From Teratosphaeria epicoccoides (lineage: Eukaryota; Ascomycota; Dothideomycetes; Mycosphaerellales; Teratosphaeriaceae): a stretch of DNA of 64,000 bases. A program made the translations under genes and the position numbers. Below are positions 31,858-42,449 of the stretch, one piece after another. Location: positions 1 to 64,000 of the forward strand of contig JADDMT010000040.1 of the NCBI GenBank assembly GCA_021401465.1, given 5' to 3'. The notes under the pieces are model-generated. The model searched no databases. It worked only from the letters and a program-made list of their open reading frames with translations, and had not been told where the DNA came from. The stretch's first letter is position 1; each line of letters starts with the position of its first letter.

Positions 31858-32871
31858 TTAGCGGCCCTGCTCAATTTCTCGGCGTCGCTCTTCTCTTCGT
31901 TCGCGACTGTCATCCCTCGGCCATTGATCCGTATCCGAACCCGTTGGTACACGTGTACCTACACCTCTCCACACACCATCCCACGGCCTCAACTGCCCTG
32001 TCAGCTGTCTCGCCAGACCAGATTGTGTGAACGCGGTTGGCGGATACGCCGATGCAGGAGTTTGACTTGCTGATTGTCCCGGCGCATAGTAGCCGTTCGG
32101 TGGCGGGCCATCATCCTCGTCGCGGCCTTGCCAGTCGATGTGGAAGGTGCTCGATGATGGATCAGGTGACGGATGTGTGTCCTTTTGCAGGAGCAGCATC
32201 AGCATCTGCTGTCTCTGCATCTCTTCTTCCGTGATCGAATTGGGATCGTAGCCCATCGGCGGTGGTTGTTGTACAGCTGCCGGGAACATATTGCGATTGT
32301 AGTTCTCGTAGTACGTGTTATCTTGCCAGGTGCCTGCGCCTGAGCTGACACTGTTTGTGTGTCTCAGGCCCGCCGGTTGCGTGTGCGCTCCTAATGGGAC
32401 GCCGGCGCCTCGGGGCTCTGCGTCGCACCTTCTCCTGTGCGTCCAGAGCAGCAGAACAGCATAGACAATACTGCTCACGGCGGCTGCGACTGTCACTAAC
32501 AAGGCCGGAGTGTTCCATTGGTAATCGGAGTCGGTCAAGAAGTCGTAGACGATGGTGAGAAGTCCAATCACGGACGAAGTGAGGGCGGGCAAGAAGAGTG
32601 AGTCGGCCTGAAACAACGTATCGCGCACCGCGAAGCACACCAATGCCGTCAGAGAGAACCCAGCAGTCAGCAGGGCAACGGCTAATATTCCAATCACCGA
32701 GGCGTTCACCCTCAACCCCTTGCTGGTATCAAAGGTGGCCGGTAACATCAAGAACCCTCCAAGTATCATGATCGACGATCCACCCGCAACCACACGCCAA
32801 TACCACGGCGCCGCATCGCGGGTCGCTGTTATGCCATCGAGTGTCCTGTAAATCTGCCCTCGCGGTCGCAT
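31858..32871 (-). CDS. Four-helix membrane protein of unknown function
   Basis: A single-exon, 337-residue protein. The first half holds four hydrophobic segments (about 26-46, 58-82, 92-112, 122-143), with a short charged loop after the first pair, a layout like MARVEL or tetraspan proteins. The second half is cytosolic-looking, rich in P, Q, S and G, with a run of EEEMQRQQMLMLLLQ and a basic end. There is no signal peptide. I do not recognise the family. The tetraspan layout suggests a plasma-membrane or vesicle protein, but this is inference from shape only. Confidence 0.72.
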   Translation of the reverse strand: MRPRGQIYRTLDGITATRDAAPWYWRVVAGGSSIMILGGFLMLPATFDTSKGLRVNASVIGILAVALLTAGFSLTALVCFAVRDTLFQADSLFLPALTSSVIGLLTIVYDFLTDSDYQWNTPALLVTVAAAVSSIVYAVLLLWTHRRRCDAEPRGAGVPLGAHTQPAGLRHTNSVSSGAGTWQDNTYYENYNRNMFPAAVQQPPPMGYDPNSITEEEMQRQQMLMLLLQKDTHPSPDPSSSTFHIDWQGRDEDDGPPPNGYYAPGQSASQTPASAYPPTAFTQSGLARQLTGQLRPWDGVWRGVGTRVPTGSDTDQWPRDDSRERREERRREIEQGR

Positions 32872-33882
32872 TGGCGCGCTGAAATCCTTTGCAGCATCCA
32901 GCCTGAGCGGTGTGATGATCGGAGCCGTTGAAGGATTCTCTCGGGATCCTGCCTCACAAGGTCAGTCCGCTCGCTCCTCTCAACCCTCCTCGGCAAGCAG
33001 TACACCGCGATGGATTATTATTGTGGACAGCACCCTTTCTTGTACGTATCTGTCTGCCCCGCCGCGCTCGAACAGATCTGGAAGGACTTTCAAGCGATAT
33101 TTTTAGGCAGACTTTGCCAACCCTGCTCTTGTTCGGCTTGGATGTCTCGTATTGGCCTGTGACCAAGGCACCGATTGCTCTCTACAGCGCGCGATGTGCC
33201 TGCGTATCAACCTCGGAAGTAGTGTGTGGATGTTGATGTCGCCGTCTCGAGCTGGACGCGTGATCGCGTTCGTCAGGGAAATTGATCACCTTGAAAAAGC
33301 AAATGGGGATCTGCGAAGAGCTACGGAGCAATAAAAACATAATAGATCTTCCGGTCAGCGGCCTTTCGACGAGCTGGTCCAGCAGCCGGCTATTTAGCCT
33401 ATCTTAGGGTGACAGCTTGGCGCAGCAGTGTAATGATCCTGGTAACCTTATTGCTCCGCCACAGCCGGAGAGTAGTAGGTAGGAGGGAACGCTGAGGTGT
33501 GACGATGGCTGGAGGCTGGAGCACTGGCCGCATCGCATGATCAACAATTGACTTGAATCTGGATCAGAACAGCGAGCGTCGCCGAGCGCTGGCATGGCGT
33601 CAGGCTAGGAGCTATGTCTCTCTGGGACTGCGCGCCCGGTGGACATGATCAAGAGATCCGCTGCACGAACCTGATGCCATCACCGCCATGCTGCAGCGGG
33701 AGCATCAGCGGGATGGTCCGGCAAACGGCGCGCTAATAACACGAGTACGCGGGACGAACAAGGGAAGAAACAAATCCATTCGGAGTCCTGCGCTCGCATG
33801 CGATCAACGTCAAAGGGATTCTGGAAGCCACATGTATGGCCCGAAGCGATAAGTCAACGCACGACCAGGACAACCATCCAAC
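32872..33882. other. Divergent intergenic region, no gene seen
   Basis: About 1 kb between two genes read outward; promoters for both are expected. Only short frames without content. Confidence 0.4.
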
Positions 33883-34845
33883 ATGGGTTCATTCATGAGC
33901 ACTTTCAACAGATTGCTGCCATTTGCCACTCCGGGAACGCCTCTGGTCCGAGATCTTGCCCATCTGGCCGCCATCTGTGCCTTCCTGTACTATGCGCCGC
34001 AAATCCAGCAGTGGTATCATGAACCGCACGAGCATGCGCAAGACCAAGATGAAGGCATGCAGATTCCTCAAGGTGAGCCTCTGCACGATGCTCAGCTTCA
34101 AGCCGATGACGCCGGAATAAATGATGACGAGCAAGACCCAATCGAAGCTCATGATGATCGCTGGCCACTCCAGGCAGGCGACGGCCAAGCTCAAGTTGCC
34201 GAGCATGGACCCGCCTTCGATAACGAAGCAGAAGCGGGTCCCGCTGATCCAGGTGCGCGAGCAGCACGAAACACCAACATCGGCGCGAAGAAGGCGAAAT
34301 CTCTAGCTCGGAAGGATCAACGTCGAGCCTACCATGAGTTTCAGCGTTCTCAAGGCGAAGCTCAGCGTGCGCGAGATGCTGCCGGTGCGGCAGAGCGAGA
34401 AGCAGCTCAGGCAGCAGAGAGGGAGCGGCGGCGAGCATTGGAGGCTGCGCTTGAGGCAAAGAAGGCCAAGGAGCGCGAGCAGAAACGTGAGCAGGAACGT
34501 AAGGAGTACGAGGAGGGTGTCCGGCGTCGCGATCTCGCAGTCCGTCTCGTAAAGGAGGCATTGGATGAGCGTAGAACGTGTGATCTGTTCAAGGTGGCGA
34601 AGCAGGTGAGTGACGACGTAGATGAGGAGTGGGTCGAGAAGATCATCAAGGCAAGCGGTGTGCTTGGGACGAAAGGCGGTGTGATGACGCTGATCACGAG
34701 TATGGGCTGGGCTGTACGGGTCAGCGCTGATGACATGGCCAATGTCTATGAGAGCGCGCTTAGCCAAGCTGGACTTGATGGCCGAGTCGGTCTCGATGTG
34801 CTTGGCAGAGAGCTAGAGGCGGGCTTACTGCGAGTGGCATCCTAA
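33883..34845 (+). CDS. Membrane-anchored coiled-coil protein with C-terminal helical domain
   Basis: A single-exon, 320-residue protein I cannot name. One short hydrophobic segment lies at about 22-40 (LVRDLAHLAAICAFLYYAP), then an acidic, disordered region to about 125. A strongly charged coiled coil follows (about 135-215, with ERERRRALEAALEAKKAKER). The last 100 residues look like a small globular domain with a winged-helix-like rhythm (LFKVAKQVSDDVDEEWVEKI, GVMTLITSMGWAVRV). This order, membrane segment, coiled coil and winged helix, resembles DDRGK1/UFBP1 of the ufmylation pathway, but no DDRGK motif is present, so I treat that only as a shape match. Start chosen at the first methionine before the hydrophobic segment. 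Confidence 0.68.
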   Translation: MGSFMSTFNRLLPFATPGTPLVRDLAHLAAICAFLYYAPQIQQWYHEPHEHAQDQDEGMQIPQGEPLHDAQLQADDAGINDDEQDPIEAHDDRWPLQAGDGQAQVAEHGPAFDNEAEAGPADPGARAARNTNIGAKKAKSLARKDQRRAYHEFQRSQGEAQRARDAAGAAEREAAQAAERERRRALEAALEAKKAKEREQKREQERKEYEEGVRRRDLAVRLVKEALDERRTCDLFKVAKQVSDDVDEEWVEKIIKASGVLGTKGGVMTLITSMGWAVRVSADDMANVYESALSQAGLDGRVGLDVLGRELEAGLLRVAS

Positions 34846-35484
34846 ACTGCAACTTCAAAATCCACAGATTGCGTACTTCGTTAAGTGCCCGATCATGTGC
34901 TCCAGTGATAGCATTTGTTGTCTAGTACGCATTGCGGCCAGGTTTGGTAGTCACGATGAAGCCTACCTGTACGTGGTGGCGGCTACGGACCTTCTGTACT
35001 TCTCCACAGTCGTCTGTCCATATGCAGCCGCATTCTTGGTTTTGTCGTCCATCCGGCATGTGAGGGTACCTCTTGCCACTTCAGCTGGAGACACCGCATT
35101 CCAGTGGGATGGCTCATGTGGCACTTTCCACAACGCTCAGCATTTGAGCTTGCCACCCAATAGGTGAGTCTCCAGCCGAAGCCAATATCTGCTTAACTTG
35201 AGAAGGAGAAATTTGTGTTCAAGAAACCTGATCCTGGTTATCTATGGTATAGCGTCGTCCGTGAGAGTCCTCGCCGTCGCCGGACCTCACAATGGACATA
35301 AAATCATGTGGTCATCGCCAATGCCATGTGTCATGCAGTGATCTAGAATTCATCAACCGTCAACCAGCAATCACCAGTCAGCTGATCGTCAGTTGACCCC
35401 AGCCCGTCAACAGCCGTGAAGGCCTCGAACGCCCCAGATGCCGCGATGAACGACTCCAATCCGCTCAACAATCCGCTTGACGAG
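34846..35484. other. Intergenic, no gene seen
   Basis: Convergent region between the coiled-coil gene and the broken gene below. Repeated GTCAAC/GTTGAC words occur at about 35350-35415. Confidence 0.4.
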
Positions 35485-36460
35485 TCAAGAGCCAGCCCTT
35501 GCCTTGAGTGGGCGTGAGTCGTGCGACTCGTCGTCGTCGTCGCTGCCCACCACAATCACCTTCCCACCTTTGGCGGTAGCTTGGACCATGAGCATCTTCC
35601 TCTTCAGCGCCTTCTCCTGCTCCTTGGCAGCCTTCTCGGTGTTGTGCAAGGACTGCACCCGGAGCTTGTACCAATCTTTCGCTCTGAGTTGCCTCTTGAC
35701 GCTCTTTGTCCCTGAGCTCAAATTCCTCTCTCATCTTCTGCAATTCTTCCTCGTACTTGAGCTTGTGCTGATAGCCCATACCATCGCGATCAGCCTCATG
35801 GTCCCCATTATGAGCTTGTACTCATCACGCTCGGCCTTGACTTTAGCGAGCTCAGCCGCATCGACAATGGTGACGTAGACGGGTGCAGGCGTAGGCAGGT
35901 AGTAATTCTTGGCGTGCACATGCGTGAGCAACGGTCGATGTTCCGCGTCCTGCTTCGACTGCGCCTATTTGAGTGGCGCATTCTCACTCTTGAGCTCAGC
36001 AACTCAGTGAGTACGGAATTCACTTGCTGGCGAAGCGATCTCCGCCCTCCACGGCCATCCTCAACGTCTGACTTTTACTTCTTGATATATCCCGGCTGAT
36101 CGTCATTGGTGACGGCCTGCCGCGTGCGACGCTCATTAGCGGACTTTATGTACTTGTGGGTATCGACGAGCCGACTGGGAATGCTGTTGTACCCATTAGC
36201 ATGTGATGAAGGTGTTTACTAAAGTCGACTTACTCTTGCTTGCCGGGCAGCGCAGTATGCGCCGTAAGTAGTCGATGGCGCATGTCTTCGCCGCCCGTGA
36301 TCTCCTCTGCAACGACATGGCGTATGCGCTCACGCTTGATTGACGGTGATGAATCGGGTTCCGCGGGAGCGCTTGGGAGGTGGCGGAGAAGAGACATTCG
36401 ATGCTTGAGTCTTGGCATCCGATGTCCTGGATCCGGATGCTTTCGGTTCTGAACGGTCCG
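35485..36460 (-). pseudogene. Broken coiled-coil protein gene
   Basis: On the minus strand a coherent protein can be followed only by changing frame. It starts near 36418 or slightly upstream with a basic, disordered N-terminus (SIKRERIRHVVAEEITGGED). A canonical intron at about 36186-36233 (GTAAGT, GCTAAT branch, CAACAG) then joins to RLVDTHKYIKSANERR. After that there is a TAA, a frame change near 36000, a TAG near 35972, and further frame changes near 35795 (in a GGGG run) and 35678, before a good tail (RVQSLHNTEKAAKEQEKALK) and an acidic end to the stop at 35485. Several independent breaks plus an intact intron indicate a decayed gene rather than one sequencing slip. Product unknown; coiled coil is the only feature. 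Confidence 0.6.
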
Positions 36461-38844
36461 TCAGATGGCTGTCAATTCGTTCAATCGAGCGGGTTGACTT
36501 TACTCATATCGCTGGCTGAGCAGCATCGACTCGATGGGCGTCGCTCTGTATTTGTCTTGGTACCAACAATGAGAGTTGATGTCGATTTCGCTGTGCTCGG
36601 GCTGAGGACACCGAGCTCGGATTCAATGTTGATTTGCGGTGAAATTCGGCAGCATGTGAAAGCACGTGCTCTCGCAACGCTGACTCCTGAGGCAACAATG
36701 CACTGGCGCAATTGGCGCGATCGCACATCATTAAGTATTTGCAACTTTCAACAACAGTTCTTTCCCGTGCATCAGCATTGTACAAGCAGCACCGCCGGGG
36801 CAGATCATTCGTATGGTACGCAAAACGACTCCGACCGTGACCCACTATGTACCAACCTTGGTTTGCTGACTGGAAAGTAGCACAACAAGTCCTCGACCAA
36901 CCTCAGCAGGCAGGCAGAGCGCTCGGCTTACGGTCCTGCAGCTAAACCCGCCACACAGCGGGCTGCGTATAAGGCGCTCCCTACCGTCTGGGAGGAGACG
37001 TAGAGGTCGATTCGGTCCGCTCGTACGGTCTGGCATCTACGGCGGCTACAAAGGGTGGCGTCAAGGTGCAGCTCCTGGAGGGCTACACTGAAGCGTATGG
37101 TCTGCCTGGTCGCCGTGCGCGCGTACTCCCGAAACATGGTGGGGCGTGAAAGATTTGCTGTGCGACGGGCACTTCCCGCCATCGCTGAATCGTGATGCCT
37201 GCCTACTGAGTCTACCCTCCGCCTCACGTTGCACTCGCGCCCGAAGCGAGATTGCGGAGGGCCTAGAAGGTCATTAGCTGCGTTTGTGTCGTGCCAACAT
37301 ATGGGGTAGGGCCATTGGATATCTGGCTGTCGCTGGATACTGGAGGCCCTGTATCTATGTTGCAACGGATCACGGTGAGCTGCCTCTCCTTTACATCCTC
37401 TACCAAAACAATGGGCGACCAGCTTCCAGCGCACGCGTTCAGCCGACTCAGCCTTCCAAATACCCGCGTAGTGGAGTCTTGGCAGCATGCGAAAGCACGG
37501 CTCCCTGAGTCAGCCGCTGCGACAGCGCCGCTAGCGTTCGATTGTTAACCAGCTCGCCTGCACTTCTACATCCACACCTTCGCCATCACGAAATCGCGCA
37601 GGTGCGTCCGGCATCAACATCTCCGACCAAGAATGCTTCGCTGACCGGAACCACAGCATGGGAGCAATTTTGACCAGCGGGCGGGCAACCCATTTAGCGT
37701 ACGGTCTCGCAATTAATGCATTACGTGGGCTGCACAAAGGCGCTCCCTGCCGTCCGGAGGAATGCGAGGGCCGACTCGGCCTAGAATCGTATGGTCTGAG
37801 ACCTCTGAGCGGTCGCGCATGTGTTACGGCCCCGTGGCAACAGGGATTCTGTGTTGCGCGATCGACCAGGCGCACCTGTCCCCACTTGTGGCGAAGATGT
37901 GAAAGGGTCCTATACCGTTACTGGGCACTCGCAGTTAATCCCACTACGTGGGTTGTGATAAGGCACTTCTCTACCGTCCGTCAAGGAGAGTAGCACGAGT
38001 TGATGCAGCCAGATCGCGCAGTCCGAGAGCTACGGCGGCTCTGCATTTTCCGTAGGGGTGCAGGCAGGTGCTGCATCGTATCGTGTGGTCTACGCATTCA
38101 TTCGCGCGCGCGTACTCTCTGGAGGAGAGGCTTGAAATTTGGCCCGAGCGATCTGGTCGCTCTACGCCCGCGCCGAGTGGTATGCCTGCATTTCGATACT
38201 AGCGCGACTCGCTCGGCCAATTCCTTCCGGGCATGCTCCAACTGCCTTCTGCTCGTCGACATCAAAGACGACAAAAAGAGGTCTCTCGCCTGCGAGAAAC
38301 ACCGACCACAACCACCCGCACCATCAAAAGGTTTCCACTGACTGCGGAGCAGCGCGACAGGTCTCTCCGAGACAGCAGGCGATTTCCACGCTCGGCGTTG
38401 GGCCCTGCAGCTGAATCCACCATGTGGGCTGTGGGCGTTCCCTACCGTGCAGGGGGTGGCAAATAGCGGGCGAGCCCATCGGTTCAAGCGGCTCGATGCC
38501 CACGGCAGCTTCTGTGGTAAGGCTCTGGTAGTCATCGTAGGCGCAAATTCCTGAGACCAGGTGAAGCGTGGAGGATATCTCGTGCGAACTGGGCCCTTCT
38601 TGCCGACGCTGGGTTGTGGATACCTACTTGCTGTTGTAGACCGAGTCTCATGGCTCTGGAGGTCACTTGTGCTTGCCTTTTGTTGTGCGGAATCGGTGGT
38701 GTGGGACAACCAGATATTCAGCTTGAGCTGGAGGTCCACACATGAGATGCAGCAACACATCATCATACAGACAGCAAGATTACTCGCTCGATCGACAGAA
38801 CAAGAGCAACGGGAAGTTCTCAACTTACATCACAACCTGCCTGC
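36461..38844. other. Repeat-rich stretch with no intact gene
   Basis: No gene model holds. Fragments with protein-like composition appear on the plus strand (for example near 36560-36740 and 37050-37145), but with stops and frame changes. It contains diverged duplicated units, listed separately. GC is normal, unlike the retroelement block. Confidence 0.5.
36936..38450 (+). repeat. Diverged duplicated units, four copies of a core
   Basis: A core resembling CTGCAGCTAAACCC, then GTGGGCTG, then AAGGCGCTCCCTACCGTC occurs at about 36936-36990, 37702-37757, 37926-37980 and 38404-38450. The similarity extends beyond the core: the first and third copies also share CTACGGCGGCT and GCGCGCGTACTC downstream at similar spacing, so the original unit was about 200 bp or more. 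A separate word, GGCAGCATG.GAAAGCACG, precedes at 36648 and 37481. All on the plus strand. Confidence 0.6.
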
Positions 38845-39673
38845 CTAAGTCCCCTCCCGATACCTCGCCCCGGCATCCTCCGCTTTCTCCTTTCCCTTTG
38901 GCCTCCCCCTCTCAGCCGCCTCACATAACCGCCTGGCCTCCATTCTCTCCAGCCACCCCTCCTCCCTCACCACCCTCCCCACCTCAAAATACTCCTTCCC
39001 TCCCTCGCCACTAAACATCTTCCTCCAACCCTCCACGGTCGCCTCGACCTGCTTCCTTGCCTTCCGCAACGCCTGTTCCCTCTCCCGCTTCTGCTCGCCC
39101 GTCGCCTTCTGCTGGTACGGCACAATATCCTGCGGCACGTACGTCCATTCTGCGCCGCGGATGTCCGGCGTGCCGTCTTCGGCGAAGCATCCGGTGATGA
39201 AGGCGCGGGTGGCGTCTTTGCCGGCGAGGGAGTGGTAGGAGCCGCCGGGGCCGTAGATGCGACGGCCGGAGGACACGTCGTAGATTGTGCCGTTGAGGGC
39301 GAGGTAAAGGGGTCTAGCGGGATCGGTGCCGTCGTAGGTTGCGAGTTCGGCTGGGGTGAGGTTAACGGGTCCTTGCTAGGCTTTCTTAGTCGTCATATTG
39401 AGCGTAAGGTGCGAGATCGGTCTGGCTCACCATATATCGCATGACCACAGCAGGCCTGATGAACCACGGCCTCCAGCCCCAGGTGAAGCTGGTGTTCGTG
39501 ATGAGATAGCTAGCCAAGCAACTCAATGCTATCAACCCGCCCACTACCCTCAAGATGTCCAATACACTGAAGCCATCCTCATCCTCCACGGCTTCAAGGC
39601 TTGGCTTGCTGCCTTTCCCTTCCTCTTCCGGTTGGCCTTTTGCGACCCGCCGCCTGATCTCTTGCTCAGCCAT
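38845..39673 (-). CDS. Membrane-anchored cytochrome b5-like (MAPR/Dap1-type) protein, two exons
   Basis: MAPR proteins bind haem through a cytochrome b5-like fold and, in the Dap1 case, support P450 enzymes of sterol synthesis in the endoplasmic reticulum. Exons 39673-39431 and 39375-38845, joined by a 55-nt intron (GTGAGC..CCTAG), give 257 residues. One membrane helix lies at about 41-59 (LRVVGGLIALSCLASYLIT). The b5-like domain starts just after the splice with LTPAELATYDG, then PLYLALNGTIYDVS, GRRIYGPGGSYHSLAGKDA and RAFITGCF, all family phrases. The C-terminal 75 residues are charged and helical, longer than yeast Dap1. Read without the intron, the second exon would appear interrupted by a TAG; the splice removes it. 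Confidence 0.85.
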
Positions 39674-40291
39674 CCTCGCGCGGATACTTGCGCAGGAGCC
39701 TCAAATGAGCTGAGAATCTACGCTGTAGAATAAAATGCCCTTGAGAAAGCATCCTGGGCAGTGCGTGGACGGCGTGAGGTGTGGTGAGAAGTAGAAACTG
39801 TTCCAAGCCCATGTCAATCATTGACTCAGCCGTAATTGGTTGACAAATGAATCAATTTGAAAGCTAAAATACGTCTAGGGTTAGGGTTTGAGTAGCATCA
39901 ACTTAGGCAACAACTCTTTCATGTGGCCTCGTCATAACATCTGAGCCATCGTGCAATTTAAGCAAATGTTTTGGCAGGCCGAATGCAGATCTAGACAGAC
40001 CCGCTAGTCTTCGACTGGCTGTCAGTTGTCCAAGTTCGTCCGTCAGTAATGCGACCATGAGTACCGGAAGACTATCTGATCGACCATCACAATGCTTGAA
40101 TCGCAATGCCATCACTTGTCCATTCCAAGTTTAATCAATTCGAACCATCTGACCGAGAAACGAAGGTTCCGCGTTGAATGCATCAAGAACAGGGCAGCTT
40201 GGTCCTACCTAGCCTGAAATGCTGGGACATTTCGGCGCGCTTAGTAGGAATATGGGCTTCTCAGCTTTTCGCTCTGCAAGCATCCATACGC
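39674..40291. other. Intergenic region with a dispersed repeat
   Basis: No gene seen. Contains the second copy of the TTAGGG-like dispersed repeat at 39873-39922. Confidence 0.45.
39873..39922 (+). repeat. Dispersed repeat with telomere-like core (copy 2)
   Basis: Matches the sequence at 5591-5635 over the core AGGGTTAGGGTTT, then AGTAG.ATCAA and GCAACAA, with a short insertion. The surrounding sequence is AT-richer than its neighbours. Confidence 0.5.
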
Positions 40292-41915
40292 CTAATACAC
40301 AACCTGGTAGTTCTCAGCCACCGACCGCACATCTTTCGCGAATCCAACCTCCTGCCCAAGCTGTATCATCGACACCCTCGCCACGTCAACGTCAATGAAT
40401 GGTTTTGATCGGCTAAAGCGGACGCTCATTGGGAAGAAAGCCTCGTCGCTCGGCGCCTGAGCCTCAAACTCAAACGAGCCAGATGCGTTGCCCTCATCGA
40501 TGTCACCAATCTGCCAATCGATGCTGTCGCCAGAAACCTCGTAGACCGCATCAAATGAGGATATAGAGGGCTCAGAATCTTGGTACGGGATGACCACAGT
40601 CACATCTCGTAGACTAGTCGATGGATCTGTAAGCTCGTATTCGATTGTGATATTCCACGTGTCGTCTGAAGATTGCGAAGGCCAGACCGTGAACTTGATG
40701 GGCGGGTCGTCAACTTCGTTTGGCTTGGCTGTCAGTTTCCAGCGCATGACATGGATGCTGTTGTTGACTGGGAAACCTCGATTTGCGTCTGCTGCTTGAA
40801 TAGCATTCTGCTTAAACTGTGCCTTGTCGACTTTGGGATGAGGCAAGAGCTGTGCGCCTCTAGTGTCGCCTACTGCAAGATCTACCTTGATTTGAGATAG
40901 CGACGAGTCAGAAACACGCAACTGGAGATCGCCTTTGACTTCGAATGATTCCAGTGAACCTTCACGGCTGATCCTGGCAGAGATAGATTCTGCAATAGCG
41001 ATGTGTATTCCCTCACCGCTGGCTGCTGGTCGCGACGCTGGCAGGCTTGACTGGACAGGCGGTGCAGGTGCTGACACGCCAGCAAGTGGCGCATTGGCCT
41101 CAGCATCGACACCCAAGTCGCCACGCACCTGCTCAAAAGCAGTATTTTTCTTCTTGCCGAGCTGCATGCCCTTTCCTCTTGTTGCCATTGGCTTGTTGAA
41201 TGTCTGGTTCTTGGCGGCGTTGTAGCTGTCGTACGAGTCGGCCTGCATCGTCGGCACGGTCGCAGGTGGAGTGTACGACGGGAACGTTGACGTCCGCGAG
41301 CCCAGACCGACACCACTGCCAGTCCTAGCAGCACGGGACATCTCCTTGCGCTGCATCTCCAGTTGCTTCGCTCGCCTCTTCCTCTCTTCTGTAGCCTCTA
41401 GCTCCTTGTTGCGAGCAATGATTTCCTGGATCCGCTCTTCGTGCGATTCCATGTCCAAGAACGTCTTGATTTGGGCAAGCGTCAAGTTCTCCCTGTAGCC
41501 CAGAGTGACCACCTCATCAAACGCGGACAGCAGCTCGAAGGCGTTACGGGTGATCTCTCGCTCGTCCAGTGTCTTACATATTGCACCCACTACTTGCGCA
41601 AATAGATGGAGGGTCGAGATGTCCTGCAGGATGTTGCTTTGGCGGTTGGTGATGAGGACCATGTACAGCTCGTCCAAGGGTTGGTAGACGAAACGGACAT
41701 TGTCCTGCTCGACAGTGGTGTGCTGGGATGCGGTGTCGGCGAGCTTTGGGAAAGATGCTAGCAGCGCTTCGACTCTCGATCTTTGCATCTGACGAAATTG
41801 ACGGGCGAGGATTGCTTTGCCCGAGCGGGTCGTGATGGCTGCTGAAAGGACGACCTAGTGTATATTTGTCAGTTCAGAGTGGCTGCTGTTTCCTGCTATT
41901 TATTGGGCATACCAT
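40292..41915 (-). CDS. RET2: Coatomer subunit delta (delta-COP)
   Basis: Delta-COP is part of the COPI coat for Golgi-to-ER and intra-Golgi transport. The coding sequence begins with an exon of only the ATG (41915-41913), then a 58-nt intron (41912-41855, GTATGC..ACTAG), then one exon to 40292, giving 521 residues. The N-terminal longin domain starts VVLSAAITTRSGKAILARQF and continues LLASFPKL, VRFVYQPLDELYMVLIT and NAFELLSAFDEVV. A coiled region (ERIQEIIARNKELEATEERK) precedes a linker. The C-terminal mu-homology domain (about 270-521) includes GVSAPAP, GDLQLRVSD and IPYQDSEPS. Full length for the family. Without the ATG exon the longin domain would lack its start, so I am confident of this model. 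Confidence 0.93.
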
Positions 41916-42449
41916 TATGGGCAAAAACGATCAGTCCTTGGAGTTTAGACTACTGATCAGTGCGGCTCAAAATCGAGTTGGTTCCTAATCGTAGCGTGGG
42001 CAAGTGTTGATAATGTCCTCCAAACCAATGCCAGCTTTCTGAACTCGTGCAAGGAGGCTCGAATTGAATACTTGCCTGAGGCAAAGATACATGCACGTGA
42101 CACCACTGCCTCCGGAAACTCCCGTGCACGATTCGTGTTTGTCCACTTCCACTTCCACTTCAAAATTCCACTTGCTGGCGTGCTTGAATCACACAATCGA
42201 CTTGCAGTGCAATGTCGCAGACCCTGACCACCGACACTTCTGCGATACTGGACGAACGAATAGTAGACACACCATCCGCCTCAGGATAGGCCATCGCCAC
42301 GTGAAGAATTTCGATCAAGTGACAAAGAATCACCACCGCAACGCGTCGATTCCGGCGTGACTGCTGGCTATTTCCAGTGGGGACACCATCCACCGCTTCC
42401 ACAGAGCCTCTCATATACATCGACGCGTTCGCGGACGCCTCAGCCTGCC
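41916..42449. promoter_or_regulatory. Divergent region between RET2 and the acidic-protein gene
   Basis: About 530 bp upstream of both genes. No coding content. Contains a CCACTTCCACTTCCACTTC run near 42147. Promoter role is inferred from position. Confidence 0.35.

Noticed and set aside
36928..37488. Minus-strand open frame of 186 codons
   Set aside because: Overlaps the duplicated-unit region, has no domain, and its composition is arginine/cysteine-rich, so it is probably chance.
39376..39430. Nonsense TAG and frame change in the MAPR-like gene
   Set aside because: A canonical 55-nt intron removes both and joins the conserved b5-like domain in frame.
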